Shown: positions 1 through 11,639 of the stretch, piece after piece
Layout: each line of letters opens with the position of its first letter
How positions within the stretch are numbered: position 1 is the first letter of the stretch
Assembly: GCA_030765065.1 (NCBI GenBank)
Contig: CM060989.1
Span: 41,159,501-41,223,500, forward strand
Length of the DNA: 64,000 nucleotides
Source of the DNA: Deroplatys truncata
Lineage: Eukaryota; Arthropoda; Insecta; Mantodea; Mantidae
Direction: 5' to 3'
Notes under the pieces: generated by a model
Seen by the model: only the letters and a program-made list of their open reading frames with translations
The model's database searches: none
Told to the model about the DNA's origin: nothing
Position numbers and translations under genes: made by a program

Positions 1-65
1 GGCTGTTATATTTTTTTATTATATAATTTGACTAAAATCATTTAAGTGTTAAAAATACTGCCTCA
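1..65 (-). mobile_element. 5' terminus of an LTR (rest lies off the left edge)
   Basis: Read on the minus strand from 65, the sequence starts TGAGGCAGTATTTTTAACAC. This is nearly identical to the first 65 bases of the solo LTR that starts at 60343 on the minus strand. It begins with TG, as LTRs do, and is joined at 66 to the middle of a family H repeat, as expected for an insertion. Only the first 65 bases of the LTR are inside the window, so its type (solo or full element) cannot be decided. Confidence 0.7.
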
Positions 66-370
66 TATTTTAAACAAAATCGCTAGCCATTTCTTTAGAA
101 AATAAAAATGTTTGAATATTTTTCAACCTAAAGGGTACTTGAGGTAGGAGGATTTTCTTGAAATCTTCGTGTGAGATTTTTGGTTGGTATTGAAACTTGC
201 TCATCCGACTTTTTGTTTTTGAGTTATGCTGTTCACAGACACACACACATACCAAATGCTTTTTTTTTTATTCTGGGGACCTTTAAAGATGTATTTCCAT
301 TGAAATCACGGTATCGAATTTTTGGTTGGAATGCAATACCTTCTCTGCCTTCTGTGTCATGTATGTTCCA
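66..370 (+). mobile_element. Family H repeat, left-truncated copy
   Basis: This is the right portion of family H. It runs from the block near ATTTTAATCAAAATCGTTAG, through the 'GTTTTTGAGTTATGCTGTTCACAG' region and a short CA tract at 238-250, into the segment ending GTATCGAATTTTTGG and GGAATGCAATACC. The left part was lost where the LTR at 1-65 abuts. The short open frames here are chance translations of repeat DNA. Confidence 0.85.
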
Positions 371-1090
371 CTTGCATGGATTTCTCTACTCTTGTACAAA
401 CTATTTTTACAAACGCTTATTCTCCATATACTCTATGTTAATCGAGATAAACATCTGCAGAAACCATCTTATTGCTTCTTTCCTTGTAGGTGCAAGGGGA
501 ATATGGTAGGCTTTAAGCGATAGTCAAATATTTTAAGAGCTGGTTGCTATGTGGCGCATTCCGTTCTCTTTGCATGTCCAGGACATAAAAAAACAAATAA
601 CGAATTTCCATTTGAGAAAAAGTATTAATACTGAAAAATTCAAACAAATTTATTTCGGAAATGGTTCACTCCACAAAAAAAAATATTTGACATAAATTGT
701 GTGTTTTAATGAGATCTACATTGTTTGTGTAGTAATACTTTGTCTATCTCTTACGGTTTACCATTTATGCAAAAGCTATTCACAATGAAGAGGACTTTTG
801 GGGACATTCCCATAAAATTCAATATATACATTCCATTTATCATGAAAATATGTTAAACATATGACATTTTAATCAAAATCGTTAAGACTAGTTTTTGAGA
901 AATTTAAAATGTTCGTAAAATGTTCCATGTAAAGGGTAGTCTCGGGTGGGGGGGGGGTTTCTTGAAAATATTCGTGTCGCATCTTTGAAAGATACTGAAC
1001 CTAAACCCCAAGTTTGGTATTTATCCGACATTTCGTTTTTGAGTTATGTTGTTCACAGACAGACACACGCAAGGACCTTTTTCTAAAAAT
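371..1090 (+). mobile_element. Family H repeat unit, lacking its right end
   Basis: The unit starts near TTTCTCTACTCTTGTACAAA and runs through all the internal family blocks to a short CA tract (1058-1068) followed by GGACCTTTTTCTAAAAA. It then passes directly into the left end of the next unit. The terminal palindrome seen in complete copies is missing, so this is a head-to-tail unit and not two independent full insertions. Confidence 0.85.
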
Positions 1091-1848
1091 TTGATGTGTT
1101 ATACTCACATGACTTTCTCTACTCTTGTACAAACTATTTTTACAAACGTTTATTCTCCATATGCTTCATGTTAATCGAAATGTTAATCTTATTGCTAATT
1201 TTCTTGTAGATGCAAGGGGAATTGGTAGTCTTTAAGCGATAGTCAAATATATTAAGAGCTGGTTGCTATGTGGAGTATTCCATTCTGTTTGCATTACCAG
1301 GACAAAAAAAATAAATAACGAATTTCCATTTGAGAAAAAGTAAAGGTGTTGAAAAATTTAAGGGAATAACAAGCAATATCTCGAAAATCGTTAACTCAAC
1401 AAAAAATATGTATATGGCATAAATTGTGTATTTTAACGCGATCTAAATTTTTTGTATAGTAAAATTTTGTCTATCTCTTATGGTTTACCAGTTATGCAAA
1501 AGTCGTTCACAATGAAGAATACTTTTGGAGACATTCACAGAAAATTTGAGATATACATTTCATTTGTCATGAAAATATCTTAAACATATGATATTTTAAT
1601 CAAAATCGTTAGAGCAGTTTTTGAGAAAATTAAAATGTTCGAAAAATGTTCCATGTGAAGGGTAGTCCCGGGTGGGGGGATTTTCTTGAAAATCTTCGTG
1701 TTGCATATTTGAAAGATACTGAAGTTTGGTATTTATCCGACCTTTCGTTTTTGAGTTATGTTATTCACAGACAGACATACACATGGACCTTTTTCTTAAA
1801 AATGACCAGTGAAATCTTGATATCGAATTTTTGTGTGGAATGCAAAAC
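1091..1848 (+). mobile_element. Family H repeat unit, head-to-tail with the previous one
   Basis: The unit starts with the left-end sequence TTTGATGTGTTATACTCACA and the inset motif ACTTTCTCTACT. It ends near GTGTGGAATGCAAAAC, without the final palindrome. The 179-codon open frame at 1646-2185 begins inside this repeat and runs into unrelated DNA, so I do not regard it as a gene. Confidence 0.85.
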
Positions 1849-2654
1849 TTTTAGAACTGTGTTTCTGGGGAATCTACTTGATGTTGTAGCCGAATTAACG
1901 AACACAGCATCTCTAGAACAGGAGCCGTATCATCGTTCTTCTCGGGCTAAAATTTTCACGTACTGTTGCAAGAAAGTGTTGGCATCTTCATTTCATTTCA
2001 CATCTTCCACTTTTTTTTCCTTTCTTTTCTGCTGCGGCCATCGTTGTGGAAGAGTCTTAGGAAAACTTATCTCGCAACTTCCTATAAAGACCATTTGGGT
2101 CTCCCTTTCATTCTCAATACCCAGCATGCATCGTGCTAGCTTCTCCTTCTCTCTCGTAGCGAGGAGCTGCCAGATCTTTAATTAAAGCAACTGTCTTAGT
2201 TAGCCTCCCATCTTTCTCCTTGCCGATACCCCACCCTGCTCCTCATACTGAACGCTATTCGTGCTTCGAATCGGGAATTACGGTACATTTGTCTCTCTCT
2301 CCCAACTTCTATCTTGGCTTTTCTCAAAATATTAAGCTTCCTTTCCTTCATCCCTATCTTTTTTACCTCTCATTTCAAAAGCTTCGCGTCCTTTTCGCAG
2401 AGTGGCGCTGCCAATGTTTTCTTCCCCGGGGCTCTGGTTGAAAACCTTATTTTCTCTTAACGTTCACTGATCCGTGTAGGGTAATAGTTGATTTAAAAGC
2501 GAACACCTACGTGCTAGAATTAATTGTTTTTCCATAATCGCTGGGTATAGGGCAAGGTTGGAAGATAGAATCAGAACACTGAGAATTTTGAGATCTCCTT
2601 GTGGTTTACCGGAGAAAAATGCGGGTCACTTAGGGAATTTAATGTCGTACTGGC
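1849..2654. other. Unassigned, pyrimidine-rich stretch
   Basis: There is no recognised gene or repeat. The stretch is less AT-rich than its surroundings and CT-rich on the plus strand (around 1990-2030 and 2280-2370). The open frames here have no recognisable motif, splice context or relative elsewhere in the window. Confidence 0.5.
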
Positions 2655-2815
2655 ATGTTTTCATGGTACCTCAGCTGGTTACAGCAACCGGACGATGGTT
2701 CAAATCCGGCTATGGCACTGGATGAGGGCGCCACTGTTTTTGTTGACAATGCCTAGTGTCATCAAGACTAGGGATCATCAGAGGGGAGTGAGGGACAAGG
2801 CGATAGGGTAATGCG
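2655..2815 (+). repeat. tRNA-derived SINE-like fragment
   Basis: The head resembles a tRNA with an internal deletion. An A-box-like TACCTCAGCTGGTTACAGC is followed by ACCGGAC and then the B-box-like GGTTCAAATCCGG at about 2697-2709. The same ACCGGAC plus GGTTCAAATCC arrangement occurs in the SINE at 27465-27682, minus strand. The body after the B box has no other copy in the window. Confidence 0.5.
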
Positions 2816-3059
2816 CAGTCGCACAATGAAAACAGTACTACATTTGCAGACCTTAGCCTTGGCAGTATATTCAACTGGGAAATGTGGATGTTTTCTTTGC
2901 CCGACTGTCCTTCCGATGCCCCGCTCGCTCACTTGTCCCGTAACTGTTTAGACTCTCTTCCCACCGCCCGCATTCATTTGGTGGCGTACGAGCAGTAATT
3001 ATCTGCAAATCCAGCAATTAAAATTCATAAAAGTCAATTACCTATCAAGAGAATTGAGA

Positions 3060-3285
3060 GAGATGACTCCGCAGTAATCAGGAGGTCCCGGGCTCGATTC
3101 CTGGCCAAACTGACTATGACTTTTTTTCATGGTTTCACTGGGTAGGTAGGTGAATTCTGGGATGGTTCCGCTTACACCATGAAGTTTCTGTCCACCTGTT
3201 TCCTGTCCAGTTATGTTACGGCAGGACGGTGGAATTTGCGCTCTGGAAAGATTTCTACCTGGCGCTTGGCATAATTGCTGGAGCC
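3060..3285 (+). repeat. tRNA-derived SINE, family S (5' copy of a pair)
   Basis: There is a Pol III B-box-like GGGCTCGATTCC at 3090-3101. It is followed by the family S core: a CTGAC..TATGA block, a T-run with GGTTT, the GGTAGGTGAATTCTGGGATGG block, and a 'TTACACCATGAAG' to 'CTGTTTCCTGTCC' segment. The copy is diverged and runs directly into a second copy. The 74- and 137-codon frames across 3213-3642 are shadows of these SINEs. Confidence 0.75.
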
Positions 3286-3645
3286 CTTTCCTTCCTTGGG
3301 AAAGGTCCCGAGTTCGATTACCCTCGGGACGGCCACTCTCAACATGGGTTTTTTCGTGCTTTCCCCGAGTCGGTAGGCGAATGCTGGGGTGGTTCCTCTT
3401 CTACCACATATTTCCCTTTCATCTGTTTCAGAGTTGAAGGACCAGACGACGGCGTTCGATGTGTTGTGGCAGGACGACGCATTGTGCTCTTTGGAAAGGT
3501 TTCTCTCTGGCGTTTGACGAGTCTGCTAAGGGTCTCCTTTCTGAGGGTGTCTCGGATCCCTGGGAGCCCTCCGGGCGAAACGGGGCTAAGCGTTTATAGC
3601 CGGCGCCATCTGGTTGCTCTTCCGGCATCCCCTTCAACCTAGAAG
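3286..3645 (+). repeat. tRNA-derived SINE, family S (second copy)
   Basis: The B-box-like GAGTTCGATTACC at 3309-3321 lies in a short palindrome (TCCCGAG...CTCGGGA). The core ACATGGGTTTTTTCGTG, TCGGTAGGCGAATGCTGGGG and GGTTCCTCTTCTACCAC follows. It ends in a GC-richer tail (to about 3645) resembling the ends of the copies at 11178 and 31300. The head-to-tail contact with the previous copy suggests insertion of one SINE into or beside another. Confidence 0.8.
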
Positions 3646-3659
3646 TAGCTTAGAAGCAC

Positions 3660-4302
3660 AAAGGAGTGGTAAACAAATTGGAAACAACTGGATCTCTGGT
3701 GAGTGAGAAAGGCAAAACACGTTGATCTAGGCTTCCCAGGGTTGTTGACGTAAGAGCACGACTGGATTAGTTACCCAAAAAAAATCATTAAGACGCGTGT
3801 CGCAGGAGACAAGTAATTTGCTGAGCAACTAGACGATGTAGAGCTGAGTCAAGGATATTTTCAGCAGGACGGCGCTATATGCCATACATCAAATGAATCC
3901 ATGGTATTAATTGCAAGTTTCTTTGACGACCGGATAATTTCCAAGAACCTGTCTCAGTATTGTGTTTCTCTAGGGCGGATTCCGAACACCAAATTCTCTC
4001 TGGTATGCCTTTTGATTAGCTGTAATTGAATTCGTAAACCAGTATTGCTTTACAAGGAAGAGTCGTTCATTTAATGTATACTCCACTTTCACGTTCACTA
4101 GAACAAAATCTCAAAAACAGTTGCCAAAAATAAAACTAACAATTACGAATAAAACATGAACAGCTCCGCATCTAATGACAGGAAATCAAATCCCCAGAAC
4201 ATTCTGCTTAATTTGGTGCTAAAATTTGGGCACTGAGTAAATTTCGAACAGAATAATTAAAGAAAGAAATGTGTCAGTTCTTCATAAATCACCCTATATT
4301 AT
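3660..4302. mobile_element. Family M mariner-like element, internally inverted and deleted copy
   Basis: Positions about 3955-4302 match the 5' part of family M on the minus strand, including the terminal repeat that reads GGTGATTTATGAAGAACTG on that strand. Positions 3668-3954 match the transposase gene in the opposite, plus orientation. Within this part, N-terminal coding sequence (to about 3815) is fused directly to sequence around the second catalytic Asp ('TATTTTCAGCAGGACGGCGC', frame YFQQDGA). The copy therefore carries both an internal deletion and an inversion relative to the copies at 18856 and 61735. It cannot encode a protein. Confidence 0.75.
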
Positions 4303-4399
4303 AGTGTTACATAAATGTGATGTTATTTTTCTTTGTATATTTGTTTTGTATTGAGAAAGGTAAATTCTGTACAAAACCTACAGCAAATAAATTGAGCTG

Positions 4400-5095
4400 A
4401 ATTATTTCAATGTTCCTCCACTAGTAAAAGCCACATGATATGAGGTCCGGCAACAGTGTGGACTATAATCCCCTACTATTACACTACTTGCAAACATTTG
4501 TGCAATACAATTCAAACGTATCTTTAGCTCTAGATACAAAGAAAGAGTTTTTCTGGAAACGCCCAGTTGTTCAAAGAATGGTTTATGCAATTCCTGTGGG
4601 TTTTGCATTTATAGTATCGGCAGATTGCACCATACCGCAATTTTCTCGTCATGTAATGCGTTTTCTACAGTAAACCGAGTTTCCCTGAACTCCATTGCCT
4701 GTTATTCTGTGCCTATACTTGACCGCGTAAATGGAGCCATGTTTCGTCAGAGAGGATTACATTTGGATCAATTACCCCATTATTAATATTACTCAAAATC
4801 CAATTACAGAAAGCTCATCGAGAACGATCTTTTATTTTTTCAATTTTAAAAGGTTTGGTAGCTCGCAATGTGGAGTGTATTAACATTGTGAATTCCTGTG
4901 TAAAGCCGTTGCCGAGATTTTTTTAGGAGAATGTTTAAATCGTTTCTCCATCTTTGTCTCCGCAATAGGCATTAGTTGCATTGACCTTCCCTTCTTATCG
5001 AAAATTGAACCAGTTTTCCAAATGTGTTCACAAGTTTTTGCATGGCTTCTCTGCTTGCAGGTCACATACCTGGACATTCGTTTATAAGTCGTCTT
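4400..5095 (-). pseudogene. Degenerate Tc1/mariner-superfamily transposase
   Basis: Minus-strand frames contain scattered pieces of an insect mariner-like transposase. Around 5080-4960 there is an N-terminal helix-turn-helix-like piece (FGKLVQFSIRREG in one frame, IWKTGSIFDKKGR in another). Around 4800-4730 comes LSNINNGVIDPN, then LSDETWLHLRG, which carries the first catalytic Asp followed by the Trp-x-His-Leu motif of the family. Near 4660-4630 there is a piece equivalent to the 'plHdeKigVWCa' block. Stops and frameshifts break the gene throughout and I could not locate terminal repeats. It belongs to the same broad clade as family M and the element at 32611 but is much older. Confidence 0.6.
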
Positions 5096-6128
5096 CTGAC
5101 TTCCTTCAAAATGATATAATTACATACGAATCGTATATAATTATCCTTTAGTGTAATATATTTATCTCGTGGTTTTATTAAACACAAAACAAGAAATTAC
5201 TAATGATGCCTAAGCTAAAATAACCTCCGAATTCGACACAAGCTTCAGTGAGACTGAAGAACGGATAAACATAAGTCAAAGTGACAAGCTGGGCCTCGGA
5301 GTTCCGTGGTCGATCGGCCAACTCGTACATGAGAAATATTGTATAAAGCTGTATTTCTCCCAGTGTCATGACTTGTGCTTCCATAAGATGTAGGTCCGTC
5401 GATCTGTACTGTCCTCAGTTAAACATATTTCATCTTGGTCTTAGTGTTCCTACTTGGAAGTATCCTCTAGGTATATGATTTAATAACATGTTTGGTATCC
5501 GTTCTCCTTTAGTCCTTAATATATGTTGATGCCAGTTATTTTTATTTTCGTTGTTTTTTTCATTTAAGTGTATGCACAGGGTGGACCATTTAAGTTGAGA
5601 CTATACAATATCTCCAAAACTAAGCGTTGTAGTAACAAATGTCTTGAATAAAAAAGGTTGCTTGATATTAGGGGGGAAAGTAAATGCTATTAGTCGTGTT
5701 TTATTTGGAGGACGTTGTGATGGTCATTTTAGGGTCAATTTAATTTTTTTAAATGGGAGCCTAACTTTAGTTTTTTATGGGGAGTGAGAGAACAATATAA
5801 AGAGCATTTGTAAAAATCACTTTGCAATTGTTCATAAACCAACTAAATAACAAATAAAATTCTGAATGACTGTGTACGAAGAGAGCATTGAATGGTTGGA
5901 CCATCCATGGATGACCATTTGAGGGTGAAGTTACGTTTCGTAATTGGGAACTAACATTTTTTATTTTGTTTCCATATTCCTCATCACAAAATAAACAGAT
6001 TTTTATAAATCATTTTCTAATGAGAAAACAACATACAAAATGTAGGTAGCCCCATCGTTTTGCACTTCATTATCTGAAAAAGAGCACATACTTTGTTTAC
6101 AAATGTATGACAATCACAAATTCATCAG

Positions 6129-6159
<31 letters not shown>

Positions 6160-8558
6160 ATGTAACGTATTAGTAGGTATTGTCACACCAGACACATTAT
6201 TGCGTCGCATTGTCGACAGTATTATTGGGGTGATTTATTATTTCTTACGGCTGAACGAGCATTCTCCTTCGGCCTGACCCCGCCAGAGAGAGTAGGCTCT
6301 GTTGGATTTTCTGTCTGGTATGGCTGCCAGCTCTGGCTAGCGTGTCTAGCCAGGTTTGGAGAGGGGGATAGAGAGTAAGCGTTACTTCTTTGTCTTGAGC
6401 GTCATTTGGTGAGTAAGTGTATAACGGGTAGGACACGTGTGGTCAGTCCTCGACAGCGTATCTCCCCTCAATCCTTTATTCCCCTGTGTGTAATGTAGGG
6501 CCACCAAAAAGTTTATCAATAAATCACAGGTAATGTGTGTGATGTGAAATTTATGTATTTTGTTAAAAAACCCATGCCTTCATCGGAATGTAGACACCAA
6601 AGTCCTGGTCCTCTTGCAGCTTCTGTGTTACGTCCCCCCATGTGCGTGTTGGGTGATCAAAATTTAGTAATTTGCTGGGAACCTTTGGCCCTCACCTCAG
6701 CATGTGACATATATCAGTAGTTGCTTTATGTATCTACAGTGCGCAAAACTGTTCTTTAAATTTGCAATTCAGTAAATGTTTAATGGAACCAACATGGGTT
6801 TCAAGTTTTAAACAAAACTCTCTTTACAGATAAAACATGGTTTCACTTATCTGGTGTCGGCAATTCTCAAAATTCACGAATTTATCCTTCAGAAAATCCC
6901 AATGCAATAAAATGTAGTCGACAACAAATGGGAATGAGTTGAAGTCCATCGTCTACAACAAGAAATCTCGCCAGGACCATCTTCCCTTAGTTATTTTTTC
7001 AGGTTTTCCTCAGTCCTCATAACTGGCAAATGCTAGGGAGGTATCGTAAGCTTAGGCCTGGAACATTTCATTCCTAAATTTCATTTCCTAATTATCATTT
7101 TATTTCATGTATCACCGGCGTCACCGTCTGTGGTGCCATATACAGTAATTAAATACCACTCAAAAGAAAGAAAAGAAAAGGACAATACTTCCAGCATCAT
7201 ATATGATTGTGGTAAGTTTTTATCAAGCGGCAGTTCGTGCTGCCAACATAACTTGCTTGTACTAGCAACCTCTCCAACATGTAGCCGCTGAGGAGAAACT
7301 TCTCTTACGCTCTGTGTAAAGAGAGACGCTTATGCACGTGGATAATGAGCCCCTCTCCATCTATGTACATATAATATTATCCATTGTAATACCTGCAGTG
7401 TCCATATAAAAAAATACTTATTGTCTTTTAATCTGTCGGCTGCGTGAACAAGACTTATTTATTTACGGACTGCCATAAAGGACAGAGTAAAACAGAAATT
7501 ATAAATAAATTCTATACATCAAACACACTAATAAAAGTGAAAAATTACTATAGACAGTTAATGTTTTAATTCAATATGAAGTCCAAAAAAAAACTGCAAA
7601 AGGACAGTGATAAAATAAAGTGACATATTAGTAAATAACAGCAATGAAATATAAACTGTAAAAATGCTAAAAATGATTGATTTACAAATGATTTTAAAGA
7701 AGGGCAATCGATCCTCCTATTGCTGATATAGCAATTTTTTTGTCCTTATTCGGGCATAGAAAAAATGTATAAGTATGGTGCCCCGAGCTCCTACCATCAG
7801 TCCGATTACCTTGATGTTAGAGAGATCATATTTTCCCTTAAAGTATGGGATTGTTGGCGTATAGGTATCCCGTTTCTCTTTGTCGATTTCTTCTGGCTGT
7901 CCCTTAAGCTTTACAAATCTGACGGCAGAATCGACGATATATCCTATTTTGTTGTCTTCTGGAATTGCAATAATGTCAATTCGTTCTTCTACTACTGTTA
8001 GTTTCTAGACAGTGGACCTCTTCGAAGACTTAATAGTTGTTTGATCGTAGTTCGTAGGTAATCATAGAACAAATTCTGTGATGGTGAGAATTGCGTAATA
8101 CTTTTCCATGAGAGCACGATCCCCAGGAGCAAGTATTTCAGTCTCTCTGTGACATCGTCGACAAGGGTCGTTGTCTTGAGATTTACCCTGTATGGAATGC
8201 AGGGCGTATATCTGAGCTGTCATGTTAATAGAATCAAGCCATTCACTTGATGTTAGGCCATCATAGTGTCAAATCCTTGAGTTCGCTGGCATCCACTTCT
8301 CTTTCTCTCGAAGTGTCTTCCATATACGGTGAGCGTCATACAGTCAGTACGAGGATTCTTTATTGAATCGTTTTTTGTTAAATTTAAAAGCTTCAAGGAT
8401 TTATTCATCTCCGCAACAAGGACTTGAGTAATCTGCACATACGGATTGGAAGACTGAATTAAAGTTCTGCCCGAGTTTATGTGATGCAGATATATTTCTC
8501 ATTCTGCTTTGAAGAGTCCAAGTCCCTTACATTTCATATCAGAATATAGCATATACAC
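5096..8558. other. Unassigned AT-rich DNA
   Basis: I see no convincing gene. A segment beginning CAGGGTGGACCATTTAAG (5578) resembles the terminal sequence of many insect DNA transposons. Its plausible partner end was not found. A (TA)n tract lies at 6129-6154. Open frames at 6245-6436 (minus), 6535-6720 and 7765-8001 show no family motif. About 6240-6460 is locally GC-richer. Confidence 0.5.
6129..6154. repeat. (TA)n microsatellite
   Basis: This is an uninterrupted run of 13 TA dinucleotides. Confidence 0.95.
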
Positions 8559-9708
8559 TATGTGATTAAAACTATCCGGACACCCCCACAAACATACGTT
8601 TTTTATCTTAGGTGCTTTGTGCTGCCACCTACTGCCTGGTACTCATTATCCGCGACCTCAGTAGTCATTAGACATCGTGAAACAGCAGAATGGGACGCTC
8701 CGTGGAACCCACGGAGTTCGAATGTGGTCATGTGATTGGGTGACACTTGTGCCAGAAGTCTATAAGCGAGATTTCCACACTCCTAAACATCCTTAGGTCC
8801 ACAGTTTCTGATGTGATAGTGAAGTGGAAACGTGAAGGGACATGTACAGCACAAAAGCGTACAGGAATTCCAAACTGCATCAGGATCCACTCCAAGTACT
8901 ATGAAAGTTAGGCGTGAGGTGAGAAACCTTGGATTCCATGGTCGAGCGGCTTCTCATAAGCCCACATCACGCAAGAAAATGCCAAACGACGCCTCGCTTA
9001 GTGTAAGGAGCGTCAAAATTACACGATTGAGCAGTGGCAAAACGTTGTGTGGAGTGACAAATCACGGTACACAATGTTTCGATCCGATGGCAGGGTGTGG
9101 GTATGGCGAATGCCCGGTGAACGTTATCTGCCAGCGTGTGTAGTGCCAACAGTGAAATTCGGAGGTGGTGGTGTTGTTATGGTGTGGTCGTGTTTTTCCT
9201 GGAGGGGGCTTGCGCTCCTTGTTGTTTTGGGTGCCACGATTACAGCGCAGACCTACATTGATATTTTAAGCACCATCTTGCTTCCCATTGTTGAAGAGCA
9301 ATTCGGGAATGGCGATTGCATCTTTCAACACGATCGAGCACCTGTTCGTACTTCACGGGCTGTGGCGGAGTGGTTACACGATAATAACATCCCTGTAATG
9401 GAGTGGCCTGCAGAGTCCTGACTTGAATACCATAGAACACCTTTAGAATGTTTTGGAACGCCGACTTCGAGCCAGGCCTCACCGACCTACATTGATACCT
9501 CTCCTCAGTTTCGCAGACCGTGAAGAATGGGCTGCCATTCCCCAAGAAACCTTCCAGCACCTGATTGAAGGTATGCCTGCGAGAGTGAACGCTGTCATCA
9601 AGGCTAAGGGTGGGCCAACACCATATTGATTTCCAGCATTACCGATGGAGGGCGCCACGAACTTGTACGTAATTTTCAGCCAGGTGTCCGGATACATTTG
9701 ATCACGTA
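8559..9708 (+). mobile_element. Tc1-like DNA transposon with terminal inverted repeats
   Basis: The left end TATGTGATTAAAACTATCCG followed by GACACC matches the inverted right end, which on the minus strand reads TACGTGATCAAATGTATCCG and then GACACC. The difference is only a few bases over 26. Both ends carry the TA dinucleotide expected of Tc1/mariner target duplications. The length, about 1.15 kb, and the single transposase gene in between are also typical of Tc1 elements. Confidence 0.92.
8690..9645 (+). pseudogene. Tc1-type (DD34E) transposase, frameshifted
   Basis: This is the decayed transposase of the element at 8559-9708. It would cut and paste the element by recognising its inverted repeats. 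The reading frame starts at ATG 8690 (MGRSVEPTEFECGHVIG) and soon meets a stop. A later frame holds ISTLLNILRSTVSDVIVKWK, the second helix-turn-helix of Tc1 proteins. The catalytic core is open from 9047 to 9421: VVWSDKSRYTMF carries the first Asp and FQHDRAPVRTSRAV the second. A one-base deletion near 9413 shifts the frame, and SPDLNTIEHL (third catalytic residue, Glu) continues in the next frame, followed by an in-frame TAG. At least two lesions make it inactive. Confidence 0.88.
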
Positions 9709-10507
9709 ATGTAATCTGGTATATCCATTGGTAACTAAGATTTCTTTAAGGGAACTTTTTATAATTTTGACACAGTAGTTGAGAGATTGATTTATTATGT
9801 TAGCCAGATCAGTGGCTTGGAAAGAGTGAATTACTGAAGTGAAAATGTACAAATGATTAATTGCAACTCCTCAAGCTCCTTCTCTGAATCAACAATCGAA
9901 TCGGATCGTTTCGGTGGAAAAATAGAATGTTCTCCAAGTTTGTTGTGAATCAGACTGGTTTATAGTTCAGGTACCTGCATACATTAAAGTATATGGTGCC
10001 TTATGAACTACAGAAGGTAGGTGACCGAGTGTCGTGTGCAAACCCACATGGGCAAATACCAACACGTTTGCTCTCTATATAGTTTGCCAACGGTCTGTAT
10101 TAATAGGTTTCAATACTATCAACACTTATATGATTTATATAATACTGCGATGCTCTTACCTCGTTTTATGCAAACCATTTTTACGGATAGTGACTAATAG
10201 AAAAATTTACGCGAAAATGAGTTTAATCAGTGTCAGCTGTTCAGTAGTACTATTAAAGTCGAATGCGTTAGCCTCTGCGAAGTGGTAATCGATTAGTCAC
10301 GCCTGGTATTTTCGATCAAACCAGTGAACAAGTGCGCTATCGCCGCGCTAAGGAGACGACCCGTTTACAATCAACGTCATACAATTGTGTCACCACAACT
10401 ATGTTCTTGAAACGTTTTGTCCCTAGCGTAGAAATTATCACACTAATTTGGGGGAGAGGGATACGATAGTTTAGCAGAACTGCATAAATTATAATAATTT
10501 CTCAATT
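9709..10507. other. Unassigned
   Basis: There are no recognised repeats or coding motifs. The 84-codon frame at 10034-10288 has no recognisable features. Confidence 0.5.
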
Positions 10508-11065
10508 TTGTTACTTTCTCCGCCACCTAGGTAGAAGAAATACTCTATTCTACCCACGCACCGGAAATACACGTTTTGAGGGCCCTGAATTTCATTAAAA
10601 AGAATACGTGTCTACGTATGTGTGTTATGAACACCATAACTCAAAAACGAAAAGTGAGTTAAATACGAATCTTGATATTTTAAGTTCATAATGATTCAAG
10701 GATACGACACGAAGATTTGCAAGAAAATCCCCTCGACCCAAACTAAGCCTATATAGAACATTTTTAATTATTTTTTATTTTCTAAAATAGCTCTTACGAT
10801 TTAAAGCCTATGTTTAAGAGTATTTATGACAAATAAAATGTATATTTCTGGCCAAATGAAAATTTATAGTGAATATTCTGGGTAAACCTGCGAAGTCCTC
10901 TTCACTTCGAATGACTTGTTCAGTTCGTAAACCGCAAGAATAAAATAAAACGTTACTGCAGAAAACATATAGATCTCGTCAAAGGGTACAAATCCAATAA
11001 CCTTTTTTTATGGCGTTAAACATTTCCGAGATATTCTTTGTTATTAGTTTTAATTTCGCAATAGG
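10508..11065 (-). mobile_element. Family H repeat, partial copy
   Basis: The right-end region (minus strand: GGTAGAATAGAGTATTTCTT, then a diverged palindrome CTACCTAGGTGGCGGAG and AAAGTA) is followed by the internal blocks up to the segment near TTCCGAGATATTCTTTG. It lacks the left third. The CA tract is very short (about 10610-10625), showing that tract length varies widely in the family. Confidence 0.85.
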
Positions 11066-11177
11066 GTCTCATACTGCATGACGCAATGATACTTAATATC
11101 TGCATACTGAAGTTCATTCTGATATGATAGGACATACCTAACATTGTACCTAGAAGGTTAACAAATTATTCATATCA

Positions 11178-11606
11178 AGTGAGATGGCTCCGGGGTAACT
11201 GCTCGGCTCGCATTCGGGAGGTCCTGGGTTCTATTCCTGGCGCCAGCCATTCTGACAATAGGTTTTACGTTGTTTTCTCTGGTTAACAAGTCGAATGGTG
11301 TGGTAATTTCACTTCTATCACGAATTTTCTATCAATTCATATTTCAAGTAGGCTGTACAGTGTCAATTGGTGTCGGACAGATGGCGCGAATGCTTGCTCG
11401 TTAGTAACTTCTTTTCGGTTCTAACAGATGATTTCAGATGGGTCGAGTTCTCCTGGTTCCGCCAGGGGAAGCCTTTTCTTGAGCAGCCCACCTATGTGAC
11501 CGATGTAACATCAAGCCTGGAACCTTCAGGGAGTTCTGCGTCTCTGTTGGCAAGCTTGCCCGCGGCCTATAGCCTCCTGCGGTTACTTCACCTCACCCGT
11601 TCCTCC
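11178..11606 (+). repeat. tRNA-derived SINE, family S
   Basis: The tRNA-like head GGCTCCGGGGTAACTGCTCG is followed by CATTCGGGAGGTCCTGGG and the B-box-like GGGTTCTATTCCTGG (11226-11240). The family S core and tail follow, ending in a GC-rich segment 'CCTCCTGCGGTTACTTCACC'. The open frame at 11367-11618 lies wholly in the SINE tail and is not a gene. Confidence 0.82.
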
Positions 11607-11639
11607 TCAGAAAATTAATTGAGTTTTATTTATGGACGC

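Noticed and set aside
171..523. Overlapping open frames of 112 and 65 codons
   Set aside because: They lie across two family H units. Equivalent frames are not conserved in other copies.
371..1848. CRISPR-like or satellite array
   Set aside because: Units are hundreds of bases long, occur singly elsewhere in both orientations and carry transposon-type ends.
6245..6436. 63-codon minus-strand frame
   Set aside because: It has no motif or context, and a frame of this length is expected by chance in a locally GC-richer patch.
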